Assembly (NCBI GenBank): GCA_905221605.1
Contig: CAJNDS010000824.1
Coordinates: 739,501-803,500 of the forward strand
DNA length: 64,000 nucleotides
Origin: Symbiodinium natans
Taxonomy: Eukaryota > Sar > Dinophyceae > Suessiales > Symbiodiniaceae
Direction: 5' to 3'
Under the pieces are notes generated by a model. The model was not told the origin of the DNA and ran no database searches. It was given only the letters and a program-made list of their open reading frames with translations. This document shows positions 18,115 through 28,016 of the stretch, piece by piece. Each line of letters begins with the position of its first letter. The stretch's first letter is position 1. Both the position numbers and the translations under genes were made by a program.

Positions 18115-20666
18115 CGCTACTGGTTGTTTGCTTTTGCTTCGAAGTTCTGCCGTCGGACGTTCATCAGATGTGCTTTGGTCATGAGGGTTTTGGGTAAGTG
18201 GCTTCGCCGCTTTTAAGTAAGTTGAGACCCTAAACCCTAAACCCTAAACCCTAAACTCAAGTCTTAGGCCGCCCCCCTACGTTGGGGGGCGGCGCTTAAG
18301 CCCTTCGACCTCGATGGCGCAAGCCGACCCACGTCACTCGCCCACCTCCCACAGCATGGGGGTCGGTAGCGCCCACGATGGGCCCGGTACCGGAACACGT
18401 TCTCCTCGGCACCAGTACTGGTCCCTTATAATAAAGTAAATACCCTAAACCCTCACATGATGATCCAGGGCGTGGCTGGCATTTTCAGGTGGGGTACCCC
18501 CAAACCCCAGCCAAGGAGGACCCGGACCCTTCGCCGGAGCGTGCCAGGCATCAGGGGGCAACTGCCTCCCGACCCCCCCATTTCCTTTGACTCTCACACC
18601 AACGAACGTCATGAACTGAATAAGTTTTTAGAAGTGGACTGTTGTCTGAGTTTAGGCCTAAACCCTAAAAGGAATAGGTTTGGGTGGCTTTGCCGCCTCG
18701 GACGGCGTGGGGTGGGAGAAAAGTGTTAGATGGCCCTTCACAATCGGGCCAAAGCTGCTCTTCGCACCTCACGAAGCTTTCGAGCCTGTTCCGAAACCTA
18801 ACCTTCACAGCATCTACGCCCTATCACAGCAAACCCTAAACCCTAAACCCTAAACCCTAAACAGGTCAACGAAGCGATGGCATCGTCTCCAAGAAATTGC
18901 GCAAGCGGCAATCCAACGTCTGGGCCCCGTCAACCACGCTCTACAACACCAGTCCTATGCCACTAAATCCGGTAGGTGTTCAATGACTCCGACATATATC
19001 CCCCTTGGGAATTGTTTTGTATTATTTTGATTAAGGTTCTAAGGGGAGTATAGGAACATCTCCTAAGGGTCCATGTGCCTTATTACTATATGCTTTGGGG
19101 CTCCCAAGTCCCCTTCTTTCAAGTACTTTATGGCGCAAGTATTTAGGTACATGGACCTTCAGGGATCCCCTCCCATCGTGTCTGCGGATCAGGGTTTGGA
19201 GTCTGGAGCTTAGGGTTTTACGATTGGTCAGGGCCGGCGATTCGCTTCAAGGCCCCTTTACGCCGCTATGTGTTGTGGCATTCTCGACTTTCTGCTCCAG
19301 ACTATGGGCTGGTACCTCGGTTTAGGGTTGAGGGTTTAGGGTTTAGGGCTTAGGGGTTTATAGGGTATTTGGGGTTTTGGGGTGAGTTGACAGGCGGAAG
19401 GCTTGCTTGACAGCTCTACATAAGCAAGCTGACGGCGCTCTCTTATGTTGCAAGCCCAATGTAACCCCAAGTCGCTCGACTCCTTCAGGTAAACCCTAAA
19501 CCCTAAACCCTAAACCCTAAACCCTAAACCCTAAACCCTAAACCCTAAACCCTAAACCCTAAACCCTAAACCCTAAACCCTAAACCCTAAACCCTAAACC
19601 CTAAACCCTAAACCCTAACCCATAAACCCTAAACCCTAAACCCTAAACCCTAAACCCTAAACCCTAAACCCTAAACCCTAAACCCTAAACCCTAAACCCT
19701 AAACCCTAAACCCTAAACCCTAAACCCTAAACCCTAAACCCTAAACCCTAAACCCTAGCCGCGCATCTTCAGGAGCTGGTCTTTTCAGCCAGCCAGGCGG
19801 GGGAGGGGGGGGCAGAAGGGGAAGGACGGTCAGAGCTTCAACGATCCTGTCAGTGAGGGCCGCCATGTTTAGGGTTTAGGGTTTAGGGTTTAGGGTTTAG
19901 GGTTTAGGGTTTAGGGTTTAGGGTTTAAGGTTTAGGGGCCTCAAATCAACAGCAAGCCTGAGAGGGCTGATGGTGGGCAAGTCTTCCCTCCGAGGGTCTG
20001 TGTCCTATCAAGGCAGGGAGGGGTTCACAACCTGGCGGGTTTGGGTTGAGCTGCGCCGTCCAGGACAAATCCACGACTTGTATGGTGCCGCGGGCGAGCC
20101 TGATTCAGCCAGCCCTAGGTTCAATGTACGTAAGGCAGCCTCGGTCATGCGTGTGTGCCACATCCTTCTGCTGGTCTGCATGCCAGTGTAGAGAGCTGTC
20201 AAAAACAGCCTGTCCACAAGAGAGCATGCATCTTGGGAATCTTAGTGTCTCGATGCCTACATGGGTGGTTGTCAAAATTATGATCCCTTTTTGGGGTACC
20301 CTAAGTATTAGGTGCCGTATTATAATAGGGACCCAAAAAGGGACCATAATTTTGACAACCACCCACATGTATGATGCTGTACGTAGCAAAGGGCAAGCAC
20401 CCCACCATCGAGATCAGGATTTCAGTCCGGCACCTGCAACTTCAGACCCAGCATGCCCAAGGGTTTAGGGTTTAGGATTTAGGGTTTAGGGTTTGGGTTT
20501 AGGGTTTAGGGTTTAGGGTTTAGGGTTTAGGGTTTAGGGTTTAGGGTTTAGGGTTATAAAGCACCTTGTGTCTCCAGCCAGCTTGAGGTTTTCGCTGTCT
20601 CACCAAGCTAAGGGAAAAGCATCTGGCCGGTTTTCAGCGTACTTGCTTCAACCGCTTGAGTCTTGA
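18115..20666 (+). CDS. Exon cluster B, plus strand, one or two genes, splicing unresolved
   Basis: Candidate exons: 18120-18195 (EVLPSDVHQMCFGHEGFG, then GTAAGT); 18303-18420 (mixed frames); 18470-18600; 18728-18840 (GPKLLFAPHEAFEPVPKPNL...); 18866-18972 (RWHRLQEIAQAAIQRLGPVN... or, in another frame, KKLRKRQSNVWAPSTTLYNT..., then GTAGGT); 19215-19321 (WSGPAIRFKAPLRRYVLWHS...); 19399-19490 (ACLTALHKQADGALLCCKPN...); 19757-19845 (AAHLQELVFSASQAGEGGAE...); about 19955-20126 (GSVSYQGREGFTTWRVWVEL..., then GTACGTAAG); 20371-20460 (LYVAKGKHPTIEIRISVRHL...); and 20560-20666 (LVSPASLRFSLSHQAKGKAS..., ending TGA). None matches a family I can name. Confidence 0.45.
18993..19165 (+). mobile_element. Two adjacent introner-like elements
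   Basis: First, TATATCCCCCTTGGGAATTG...TTCTAAGGGGAGTATAGG (18993-19052), same family as intron 4 above. It is followed at once by a GGGTCCATG-family element (19066-19163, GGGTCCATGTGCC...GTACATGGACC). The two stand back to back in one probable intron. Confidence 0.65.
19488..19756. repeat. Longest interstitial telomere array, CCCTAAA x about 38
   Basis: About 269 bases of near-perfect CCCTAAA with one slip (CCCTAACCCATAAA) near 19616. It lies between coding-like stretches ending near 19490 and starting near 19757, so it appears to be an intron made almost only of telomeric repeat. Confidence 0.9.
20262..20365. mobile_element. Long inverted-repeat element, TGGGTGGTTGTC family
   Basis: Left TGGGTGGTTGTCAAAATTAT... 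and right ...ATAATTTTGACAACCACCCA pair over about 33 bases with one mismatch. Only about 35 bases separate the arms. ACATG flanks it on both sides as a candidate target duplication. A MITE-like or introner element. Confidence 0.85.
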
Positions 20667-21780
20667 GGCCATGGGCTTTTGTTTTTGTTTTGTCGGGAGC
20701 CAAATTCAGCCTAGAACCCTTAAACCCCAAAGCCGTAAACTGTCGGTAGTGTGTCGGTGTTGGTGGCTTTTGAAAGAGGGGGCGGGGAAAGTGGGATACT
20801 CAGCTCGTTTTTGAGGCGGGGGTACCGGTGCTTTAAGGTCTATAGACGAAAGATAAAGTCTAAACCCCCAACCCCCCCAAGGACTCGGGTGATCTCGGCT
20901 TGGTAGTTGTCCCGATCTAAACCACTAGCCCTCAGCCCGAACCCCTAAAGCCCAATAAGAAGCCCCAATGTCCCTCACCCCTCAATCCCAATAACCGCAA
21001 CCTTAAACCCCAAGAACCCTCATCCCTTGAAAGGACGCTTAGAACAGTACCCCATATCCCCACTTCCCCCGAAAAAAGAGACTGAGGCTTGCCCCACGGT
21101 TTAGGGCTTAGGGTTTTAGGGTTTTAGTTCCATAGCCTTTTTTCCTCCCATGTGTTTATGGTTAGAGCTCCAGGGATTAGAGCTGTCGGTCTGGGGTTGC
21201 TTTTCTGCTCGAATGCTTTCGTGTTCAGATTCCGGTTTGGGGATTTTGAGGTTAGGGTTTTGGGTGTAGGGTCTCGGGCTTCGGGTTGGCATTTTCAGGT
21301 TTTGGGTTTTGGGTTTCGGCGCTCCGGGCTTGGGGGGTTTTGGCGTTGGGGCCTTTCAGTCTTGGATTTCGGGTTTGGGGAGGACCCAGGGCCTAAACCC
21401 TCAACCCTAGACCCGAAACCCTAAACCCCCCAAGCGTTGCAAGAAGGCACCCCGACCTTTCTCGCTCTTCGGCCACATGTCATGAAGGAGCGCTTCCCTA
21501 CACATGGCACGGTGCCTACATGGACCCACCCCGTGCACCCAGTAAATCCTTCAACCTATGAGGCCTGGCCCGGCACCGTGCGACACCGCAACCTGCAGCT
21601 AACCCTTAACTGACCCTCAACTCTATAGGGTTGTGTTGTGTAGGGTTTAGGGGAACCCTAAACCTAAAACCTCAACCCCTACACACCCCCTGAGAGCGGC
21701 ACAAGCCTTAGAGCTAGGGGCCTTTGAAGCCTTCAACCCTGCCTAAACCCGCCTAAACCCTAAACCCTCAGCCCTCAGCC

Positions 21781-21868
<88 letters not shown>

Positions 21869-22200
21869 ACCCCTGCCTTAACCTTCCTCTTTCTCCCCTG
21901 CGTTGAGCCCAGCCAATCGGTAGCTCCGCAGCATGGGCTTTAAGCCACTTGGCTTGATATCAGAAAGGGGAGTGTTAGGTTTCAGGGTTTAGGGTTTCAG
22001 GTTTAGGGTTTAGGGTTGAGTCTTTTGTGGGGGTTTAGGTTGTGAGGGCCTGGGGCTTCAGGGTTTGTGGGTTGAGGCGGGTTTGGGGTTCAGGATTTTG
22101 GATTTACTCAGGCCCTAAACCCTGAACCCTAAACCCGGCTGACTCACATCAGGCATTCAATTATCCTAGACCCTGAGGCTTCAATCGCTTCATTTCTTCC
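20650..22200 (+). pseudogene. Decayed partial copy of the 11.09-12.06 kb exon cluster, part 1
   Basis: Matches cluster A5 in order: 20650-20710 to 11092-11150, 21430-21540 to 11233-11355, 21884-21972 to 11555-11650, and 22080-22170 to 11820-11920. In the third segment the copy here lacks two bases (GCTCCGCAGC versus GCTCCTCGCAGC), shifting the frame. I read it as a decaying duplicate, though it could also be a diverged paralogue. Confidence 0.55.
21770..21872. repeat. CCCTCAA variant telomere-type array
   Basis: About 14 units of CCCTCAA (with some CCCTCAG) instead of CCCTAAA, a homogenised one-base variant. Confidence 0.9.
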
Positions 22201-22261
22201 AACTCCTGACCCCTCTTGGATGTTTGTCTACTTTTCAGGGGTTAGCGCCTTTAAGGGGGCC

Positions 22262-22433
22262 GGGTCCATGTACCTGAATAAGGAATAACTGGGCCTTCAA
22301 GTACTTGGAACTTTGGGGCTCCAAGTATATAATACTGAGGTACATGGACCCTTAGGTTTAGGGTTTAGGGTTTAGGGTTTAGGGTTTAGGGTTTAGGGTT
22401 TAGGGTTTAGGGTTTAGGGTTTAGGGTTTAGGG
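22262..22433. mobile_element. GGGTCCATG-family element followed by a TTTAGGG array
   Basis: GGGTCCATGTACCTGAATAA...GAGGTACATGGACCC (22262-22352), then about 11 TTTAGGG units to 22433. Confidence 0.65.
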
Positions 22434-22684
22434 TCTAAACACCAAACCCTATACCCTAAACCCCAAAACCACCAGCGTCCATTTTTGGTGAACGTCTCAA
22501 GAGGGAACTGAACCAAGTACATGTTGGATCCGTATGGATCCGTGCTATACCTAGGGACGTGTATAGGGTTTAGGAATGACCCTAAACCCCCAACCCCAAA
22601 CCCTAGCGCTGTTCATAGTGTGCGTTATTCTCAATTCTGCGACGATTTTTTGAGGAGAATGTGAACTGACCTCTACATCCGTGA

Positions 22685-22694
22685 TTGTTTCAGA
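22685..22694 (+). promoter_or_regulatory. Candidate trans-splice acceptor
   Basis: GATTGTTTCAG at about 22683-22693 lies 13 bases before the start codon at 22707. It fits a spliced-leader acceptor; inferred from position only. Confidence 0.35.
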
Positions 22695-22706
22695 AAATCC
22701 CCAGCC

Positions 22707-24525
22707 ATGCAAATGACGACATCGCCCTTCGCGTTGCTTCTGGTTGCGTATATCCACGTCAACGGCGATGGCATCAATGTCAATGATGCTTTATGCGAGG
22801 CAGGCCTCTAAGCAGGGATCCCTATACTATAAACCCTAAACCAGAAACCCTGACGCATACACGTTGCCAATGTTTGGTTCTTAGGGTGTAGCGTTTAGGG
22901 TGCCTACTCTAAAGTCAAGATGTTGATTATAAATTCGGTGTATAGAAGGGTCATGCACGCCAAATTGTACTAGGATGTACGTAAGGATGCTATAGTCTAA
23001 AAGCTACGATCATCTACTACAATCCAAAACAAGCAATAACAAACCATAGCAACCAGTAACAATCAGTAACAGTCAATATTGTAGAACAATCAACCTCAAG
23101 AACCACGATAGCAATCAATAAATACGCAGAGTATCGCCTGTCTGAGGCAGCAGTCAATCAGCCTGGCGACCTCATCCTTCTCCAGGTGGAGAAAGCCATC
23201 GGCCTCAATGCGACCTCGAAGAAAGCAGAAGTGGATGATGGAGTTAATGTCTCGGGATGGATGCCCCTAGTTCGCATACCTTTATTCAGTGTGATCCTGA
23301 TGGTTGCGCATGGATGGCTTTTCCGGCCATGGAAGTCGCTTTTCCTGGTCCTCATCCCAGTCGTACTGGCAGCAGTCCCGGCAGATCTTGAGGGAGTGTC
23401 CGACAACCGAGATCGGCAATTTGTGCTGGCAAAAACCTTCTCTGTCGCAATTATTCTGGAATTCGGAACAGCCGTATGCGTTGCCTATGCTCCACAACAA
23501 GCTGCCTGGCCCCTGAGCGGCTTCGTCTATCGCTGCTGCGCCTATCTGAAAGGCTATCACTGGCCCTGGATGTTTCTGTACCTAGGACCCAGAGTAGGCC
23601 CTTATTCCCCTTATTTTGGGTTTGGGTTCCCTTATAAACCCCTCAAAACCAAAAAGGGCACCCTTTTTCTTCCCAGGTTACTCTTGGGCCTAGGTACTTG
23701 GGCCTGTGCGCGAACATCCTGGAGGCCGTACTGCTCGACCTGGCAAACCAGAACTACTCGAACCCATATCCCCCCTTGGGAATTATGGTTTTTTTTGTTT
23801 CTAAAAGACCTAAGAAGATATTAAATATATTATTTTTATTCAGGTTCCAAGCGGAGTGTAGGAACGTGGCCGCGGGGCTGCTCCTCATCGCAAGCACCCC
23901 GCTGCCGGGAACCTGGCTTTTCCAGTACCCCATGGAGATGATCCAGAAGCATGGCATGACTCGGCAGGCTGACTTACAGGGACAAGATGCCACCGAAGAC
24001 GAGGTGAGAGCTCGAGTTTCGGACTGGCACATTGCGCTGATGGAGCACAAAGGCAGTTCAGCTCCTTTCGGTGACTTGTGCTGCCGGCTACCTGTGTCCT
24101 GGGTCTGGCTCTACACATCATGGAATGGCTGCGTCTTGTTTAAGAGCCTGGATGAGAAGCTTGTGGCCCTGTTGCTGGCCCCTCTCCTTGAGAGCTTCCG
24201 AATTCGTTATGTGCAGCAACGCCATGGAGTTGCCCTAAACCCATGGGAACACCTGTACTGGCTTCAAGCACGTACATTCAGCCTGTGGTTGTGGACGGCT
24301 TTCCAGGGCCCCTTCCACCAGGTGCTCGCTACGCACATGATCTCCACGCCCACAGATTGGTTCCACCTCACCACGGAGGGGGCTGATCGGGCTCATCGGT
24401 TTTGGGGTGCTTTCAATCTGGTGGGGACATTCCTGCACGTGATCTGGTATTGGCATCGAGTATACCAGCTAAGCCGCGGAGAAGAGAAGGGACTTGAGGC
24501 TGCAGCAGAGACGGCTGACGGCTGA
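22707..24525 (+). CDS. Multipass membrane protein with signal peptide, 4 exons
   Basis: Exons 22707-22799, 23147-23577, 23694-23759 and 23862-24525 join in frame to 417 codons plus TGA. The first residues look like a signal peptide (MQMTTSPFALLLVAYIHVNG). Hydrophobic segments follow at about residues 72-90, 95-109, 124-147, 163-190, 197-215, 264-280, 286-298, 325-345 and 375-396, so roughly seven to nine membrane passes. A charged loop lies near 216-262. Aromatic residues are frequent in the last three segments (WLYTSWNG, FWGAFNLVG, VIWYWHRVY). No transporter, channel or enzyme signature is recognised. The donors are GC, GT and GA, all with AG|G acceptors. Intron 3 is 102 bases with no stop, so an unspliced form would add 34 residues. 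Confidence 0.8.
22800..23146 (+). mobile_element. Intron 1 of the membrane gene (GC-AG) with GCAG duplication
   Basis: GCAG begins both the intron and the next exon. The 347-base interior has an AACAATCAGTAACA-type run (23020-23090). The ends pair only weakly, so element origin rests on the duplication. Confidence 0.7.
23578..23693 (+). mobile_element. Intron 2 of the membrane gene (GT-AG), introner, CTAGGACCC family
   Basis: Perfect GTAC duplication. Ends CTAGGACCCAGAGTA and TTACTCTTGGGCCTAG are inverted. Relatives are at 26810-26922 and 31920-32130. Confidence 0.9.
23760..23861 (+). mobile_element. Intron 3 of the membrane gene (GA-AG), introner, TATCCCCC family
   Basis: GAAC duplication. 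Left end CCATATCCCCCCTTGGGAA, right end TTCCAAGCGGAGTGTAG. Same family as 14348-14674 and 18993-19052. Confidence 0.85.
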
Positions 24526-25180
24526 GGTTCACCTATCTGGTCCTTCGTGACGCCACCTCCATCAGGATTTAGAAAGTGAATGACACAGACTACGCTCGCA
24601 AAGGGGCTGTGAGGACGACATGTCGCCACAGAGGCAAAAGGCCCAGGTCAAGGCCAAAGGATGGTCCACCCCAAGCCCCAAACCCCCAACCTCAAACCCT
24701 AAACCCGAAACCCTAAAACCTCATACCCTAAACCCTGACCCCAAACCCTAAACCCTAAACCCTAAACCCTAAACCCTAAACCACAAGCCTATTCGAGGAA
24801 GGGGCGCGCTGCACGTGCAGCAGCCGAGCGTGCGGCTGTCGCGAATTCAAAGCCTTTGAGCATCCCGGCGAAGATTCATGTCGGGTTTCGGGTTGGGGGG
24901 TTCAAATTTAGGGTCCAGGGTTGGGGGTTAAAGGGTATACCGCATTGTTGTAAATCGGTCATGCCCTTAAAATCTAAAGCCCTGCCTTCTGGACCCTGAA
25001 GCCTGAAGCCCACTTCTGTAGCCCATGCTACCTGCCGGAAGCACCAAGGAGGGTCTTTTGTAGGGGGGAGAATTCCAACCCTAAAAACCAGTCCTTAATA
25101 GGGATTATCGTTCCCCCCATTCTAGCCCTACTAAGGAATGTTAGTATAAGGGGAACATCCCAACCCGAAACCCTGATTCA
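24526..25180. other. Spacer with the second half of the decayed duplicate
   Basis: 24785-24900 matches 11965-12075 (for example GTGCAGCAGCCGAGCGTGCG) but with a frame shift. The rest is CCCTAAA variants plus a GGGATGTTCCCCC-family element at about 25090-25160. No new exon is seen. Confidence 0.55.
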
Positions 25181-25435
25181 AACTCGCCACAAAACCCCAG
25201 ATGTTCGCCACGACTGCGGCTCCACTGTGACCTACGACGCTCCCAACGGCTCGACCTATGCCATCGACGTGGAATTGACCGGCGGTTGGGAGGGGATTTC
25301 GGGGGAATGTTGTACCGCTTATGGAGGGTGCAATATGGGGCCTACATGATTTCAATGAGCATTTGTGGCATTCTATATATACATACATATATATATATAT
25401 AGATTATATACATACATATATATATATATATATCC

Positions 25436-25467
<32 letters not shown>

Positions 25468-25990
25468 CAGTATATAATATAATATAGTATAATATAATAT
25501 AATAGAAATATATAAATAAATATATATATATATGTATATGTACACTCAGGATGTTGAAATGCGGGGAAACTTCATGCAGTAGGCACTGGGGGGATGACAT
25601 GTGTGTTTTTCCGGTTGTCGGGAGCTTGTTTGCCTCTTACTCTGTCTCTCATAGCTTGTTTTAGGGTTTAGGGTTAGGGATTTAGGGTTCAGGGTTTAGG
25701 GTTCGTGGTTGGGGGTTTTTGGGTTTTTGGGGTTTTGGCTTGGGCCCCGGCCAAGTTAGGTCATGTCTAGGCATCTGACCATGCAATCCAATCCAGCCAG
25801 TCTCATGTAACAAATGTAATCTAATCGATCTATGGTTATTTGTGTGCTTCTTGTACCTGTATTTGCAAAGTACACATATACATGTATCTATTGGTATTGT
25901 CCCCTTATACTACCAGTCCTTAATAGGGATTATAGTACCCCCTCTTATACTCCCTACTAGGGACTGTTCGGATATGGGGGAACATTTCAA
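25090..25990. mobile_element. Two GGGATGTTCCCCC-family elements
   Basis: About 25090-25160 (CAGTCCTTAATAGGGATTAT ... GTTAGTATAAGGGGAACATC) and 25903-25990 (CCCCTTATACTACCAGTCC ... CTGTTCGGATATGGGGGAAC) share motif order with 6277-6382. The span between them contains an exon (25198-25347) and AT microsatellites. Confidence 0.5.
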
Positions 25991-27640
25991 TGTATACCGT
26001 AAGTCTGTCATTGATGACGTGTGATGAGGACCGGTCCCGAGCCCATCAACTTTCCACATCGCATTTGGCAAAACAGCCTTTACGATTCAGGAGTTTCAAA
26101 AATTAGGGTGTAGGGTTTAGCCAAAGACTCTAGCCCTAAACCCTCAACCCTAGTATAGTTTAGGGATTAGGCTTCAGTTGCGGTTGCAGGTGTCGGGTTG
26201 CTCCTCCACCTCCAGCGTGCGCAACAGCCGTGACACTGCATGCCCACTGCCACATAGGTGGTAATTTGCCTGCATCCCCTGAAACCCGAAGCCCAAAAGC
26301 ACCAATCCCTCAAAGCCTCAAAGCACCAATCCCTCAAAGCCCCAAAGCCTCAAAGCCTCAAAGCCTCAACAAAGCCTCAAAGCCTCAAAGCCTCAAAGCC
26401 TCAAAGCCTCAAAGCCTCAAAGCCTCAAAGCCTCAAAGCCTCAAAGCCTCAAAGCCTCAAAGCCCAAAGCCCGAAAATCCCGACGCGGGAGGATGATCCA
26501 GAAGAATGCGGCCAACGACAACAGCCGAAACGTTCACCGTCCGGGCCACAGTCCATGCGCATCCATCACCTCTCAGTTCCTTGCAGGTTTCTGAGATTTC
26601 GCGTATGAGAGCAGACGCTGGTTTTTTCTAGAGCACTAGAGCATATTTGGCAGAATCTGATATCGGCTCAAGGGATCCTGTTCGCACTTCCACACGCAGA
26701 TCTTGGCTGTAGTGGTTCTGAACCCACTCCTCCTCGAGGGCATGCGTAGGATTTGAGGGTTGAGGGCTGAGGCTCGGTTTGGAGGGCTTTCTCTCCTCCG
26801 ACCCCTCTTCTAGGACCCGGAGTAGGCCCTTATTCCCTTCTTTTAGGGTTTAGGTTCCCTTTTTAGCCCCTTTAAACCAAAAAGGGGGTACCCTTGAATT
26901 TCTAGGTTACTCTTGGGTCTAGTCTTGTCTTACAGGTAGGGCTGAGATTCTGAAGCTCCATTCTCAATCCACACCAGCATCCTAAGTAAGTATGTGCTGC
27001 TACGACAACATGAGACACAAGGGACAGAGAATGCAAGCTGGCTTCTCGTCTCTCAGTGCCGGATGCATGGCATCCCCTTTCAAGGAGCAGCAGAAGTGTT
27101 TTTTTGTTTTTTGCTCGTCTGTTTGTGCCCTTCTGCCCTCTCTCTCTCTCTATGTCTTTTCTTCGCGTTTCTCTCACATGTACATACATATGTATGCACA
27201 TACACATACACATCTGCATCTAGGCGTTTATGTACATCTCTCTGTGTCTCTCTCTCCCTCTCTCCCTAAACCCTAAACCCTGAACCCCAAACCCTAAACA
27301 TTCCTCTCTCGGAGGTCACCGTGGGCATGTCAAGCACTGGGCGTCTCTCTCGCTGCAGCGAGCTTTCAGGGTCCTGGGAAACCCGAAAGGTTTCCGCCGT
27401 AACCCTTGTCCCCACCATTAGGGTTTTAGTTTTTGTTTTTCTTTCTTTCTTTTTTTTTTGGGGGGGGGGGGGGGGTTAGGGTTTAGGCTTGAGGGTTTAG
27501 GGTTTAGGGTTTGGGGTTTGGGGGGGTGGGCAGGTTTAGCCAACCTGAGGGTTTAGGGTTTCTGGTGGCGGTTCAGGGTTTTGAGGCCTTCGAAGCCAAC
27601 GCTCAATGAGTGAGGAACTTCAAATTCCAATCTCAGACCC
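25190..27640 (+). CDS. Exon cluster C, plus strand, unidentified
   Basis: Candidate exons: 25198-25347 (DVRHDCGSTVTYDAPNGSTY...ELTGGWEGISGECCTAYGG), which is Cys-rich; 26188-26258 (VSGCSSTSSVRNSRDTACPL...); 26479-26585 (TREDDPEECGQRQQPKRSPS...); 26632-26746 (ALEHIWQNLISAQGILFALP...); 26943-26990 (AEILKLHSQSTPAS); and 27302-27420 (EVTVGMSSTGRLSRCSELSG...). The last-but-one ends at a TAA overlapping a GTAAGT, so a gene end is possible there. Function is unknown. Confidence 0.4.
25373..25540. repeat. AT-rich microsatellite block
   Basis: Alternating AT with TATAATATAATATAG variants over about 170 bases. Confidence 0.9.
26310..26470. repeat. 8-base tandem repeat AGCCTCAA
   Basis: About 15 consecutive units, probably inside an intron. 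The open frames across it are repeat artefacts. Confidence 0.9.
26810..26922 (+). mobile_element. Introner-like element, CTAGGACCC family
   Basis: CTAGGACCCGGAGTAGGCCC ... GGTTACTCTTGGGTCTAG, the same ends and internal CCAAAAAGGG motif as intron 2 of the membrane gene. Confidence 0.75.
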
Positions 27641-27841
27641 TTCTAAACCCTAAAGTTTAGATCATTGCTTCTCCCGAGCAGTAGCCCCGCCCCCCGTCCC
27701 CCCCCGTCCCGAAGCTAGCAGTTCGGCCCCCAACGCCCCCGCACCCCAACAAGCTTCAACGCTGGACTGGGATTGGGGGCGCAGCCCTCTAAGACCACCA
27801 GCCCAGTAGGCACCTGCACTTGCAGGTTCACGGTACATAAA

Positions 27842-28010
27842 ACCCACTTATAATACAGTTATAAGTGCAGCTATCATTGGTTACTAAGTACATGAACTCA
27901 CTGTTATTTATAACCCACTTGTAATTCAGTTATAAGTACAGCTATCATTGGTTCATATACTTATAACCCACTTATAATACAGTTATAAGTACACTTATCA
28001 TTGGTTAATA
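27842..28010. repeat. Three tandem copies of a unit of about 60 bases, upstream of an ATG
   Basis: The unit contains ACCCACTTATAATACAG, TTATAAGTACAGCTATCATT and GGTT. It includes the inverted pair ACTTATAA/TTATAAGT. It ends seven bases before the ATG at 28017. Confidence 0.85.
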
Positions 28011-28016
28011 GATGCC

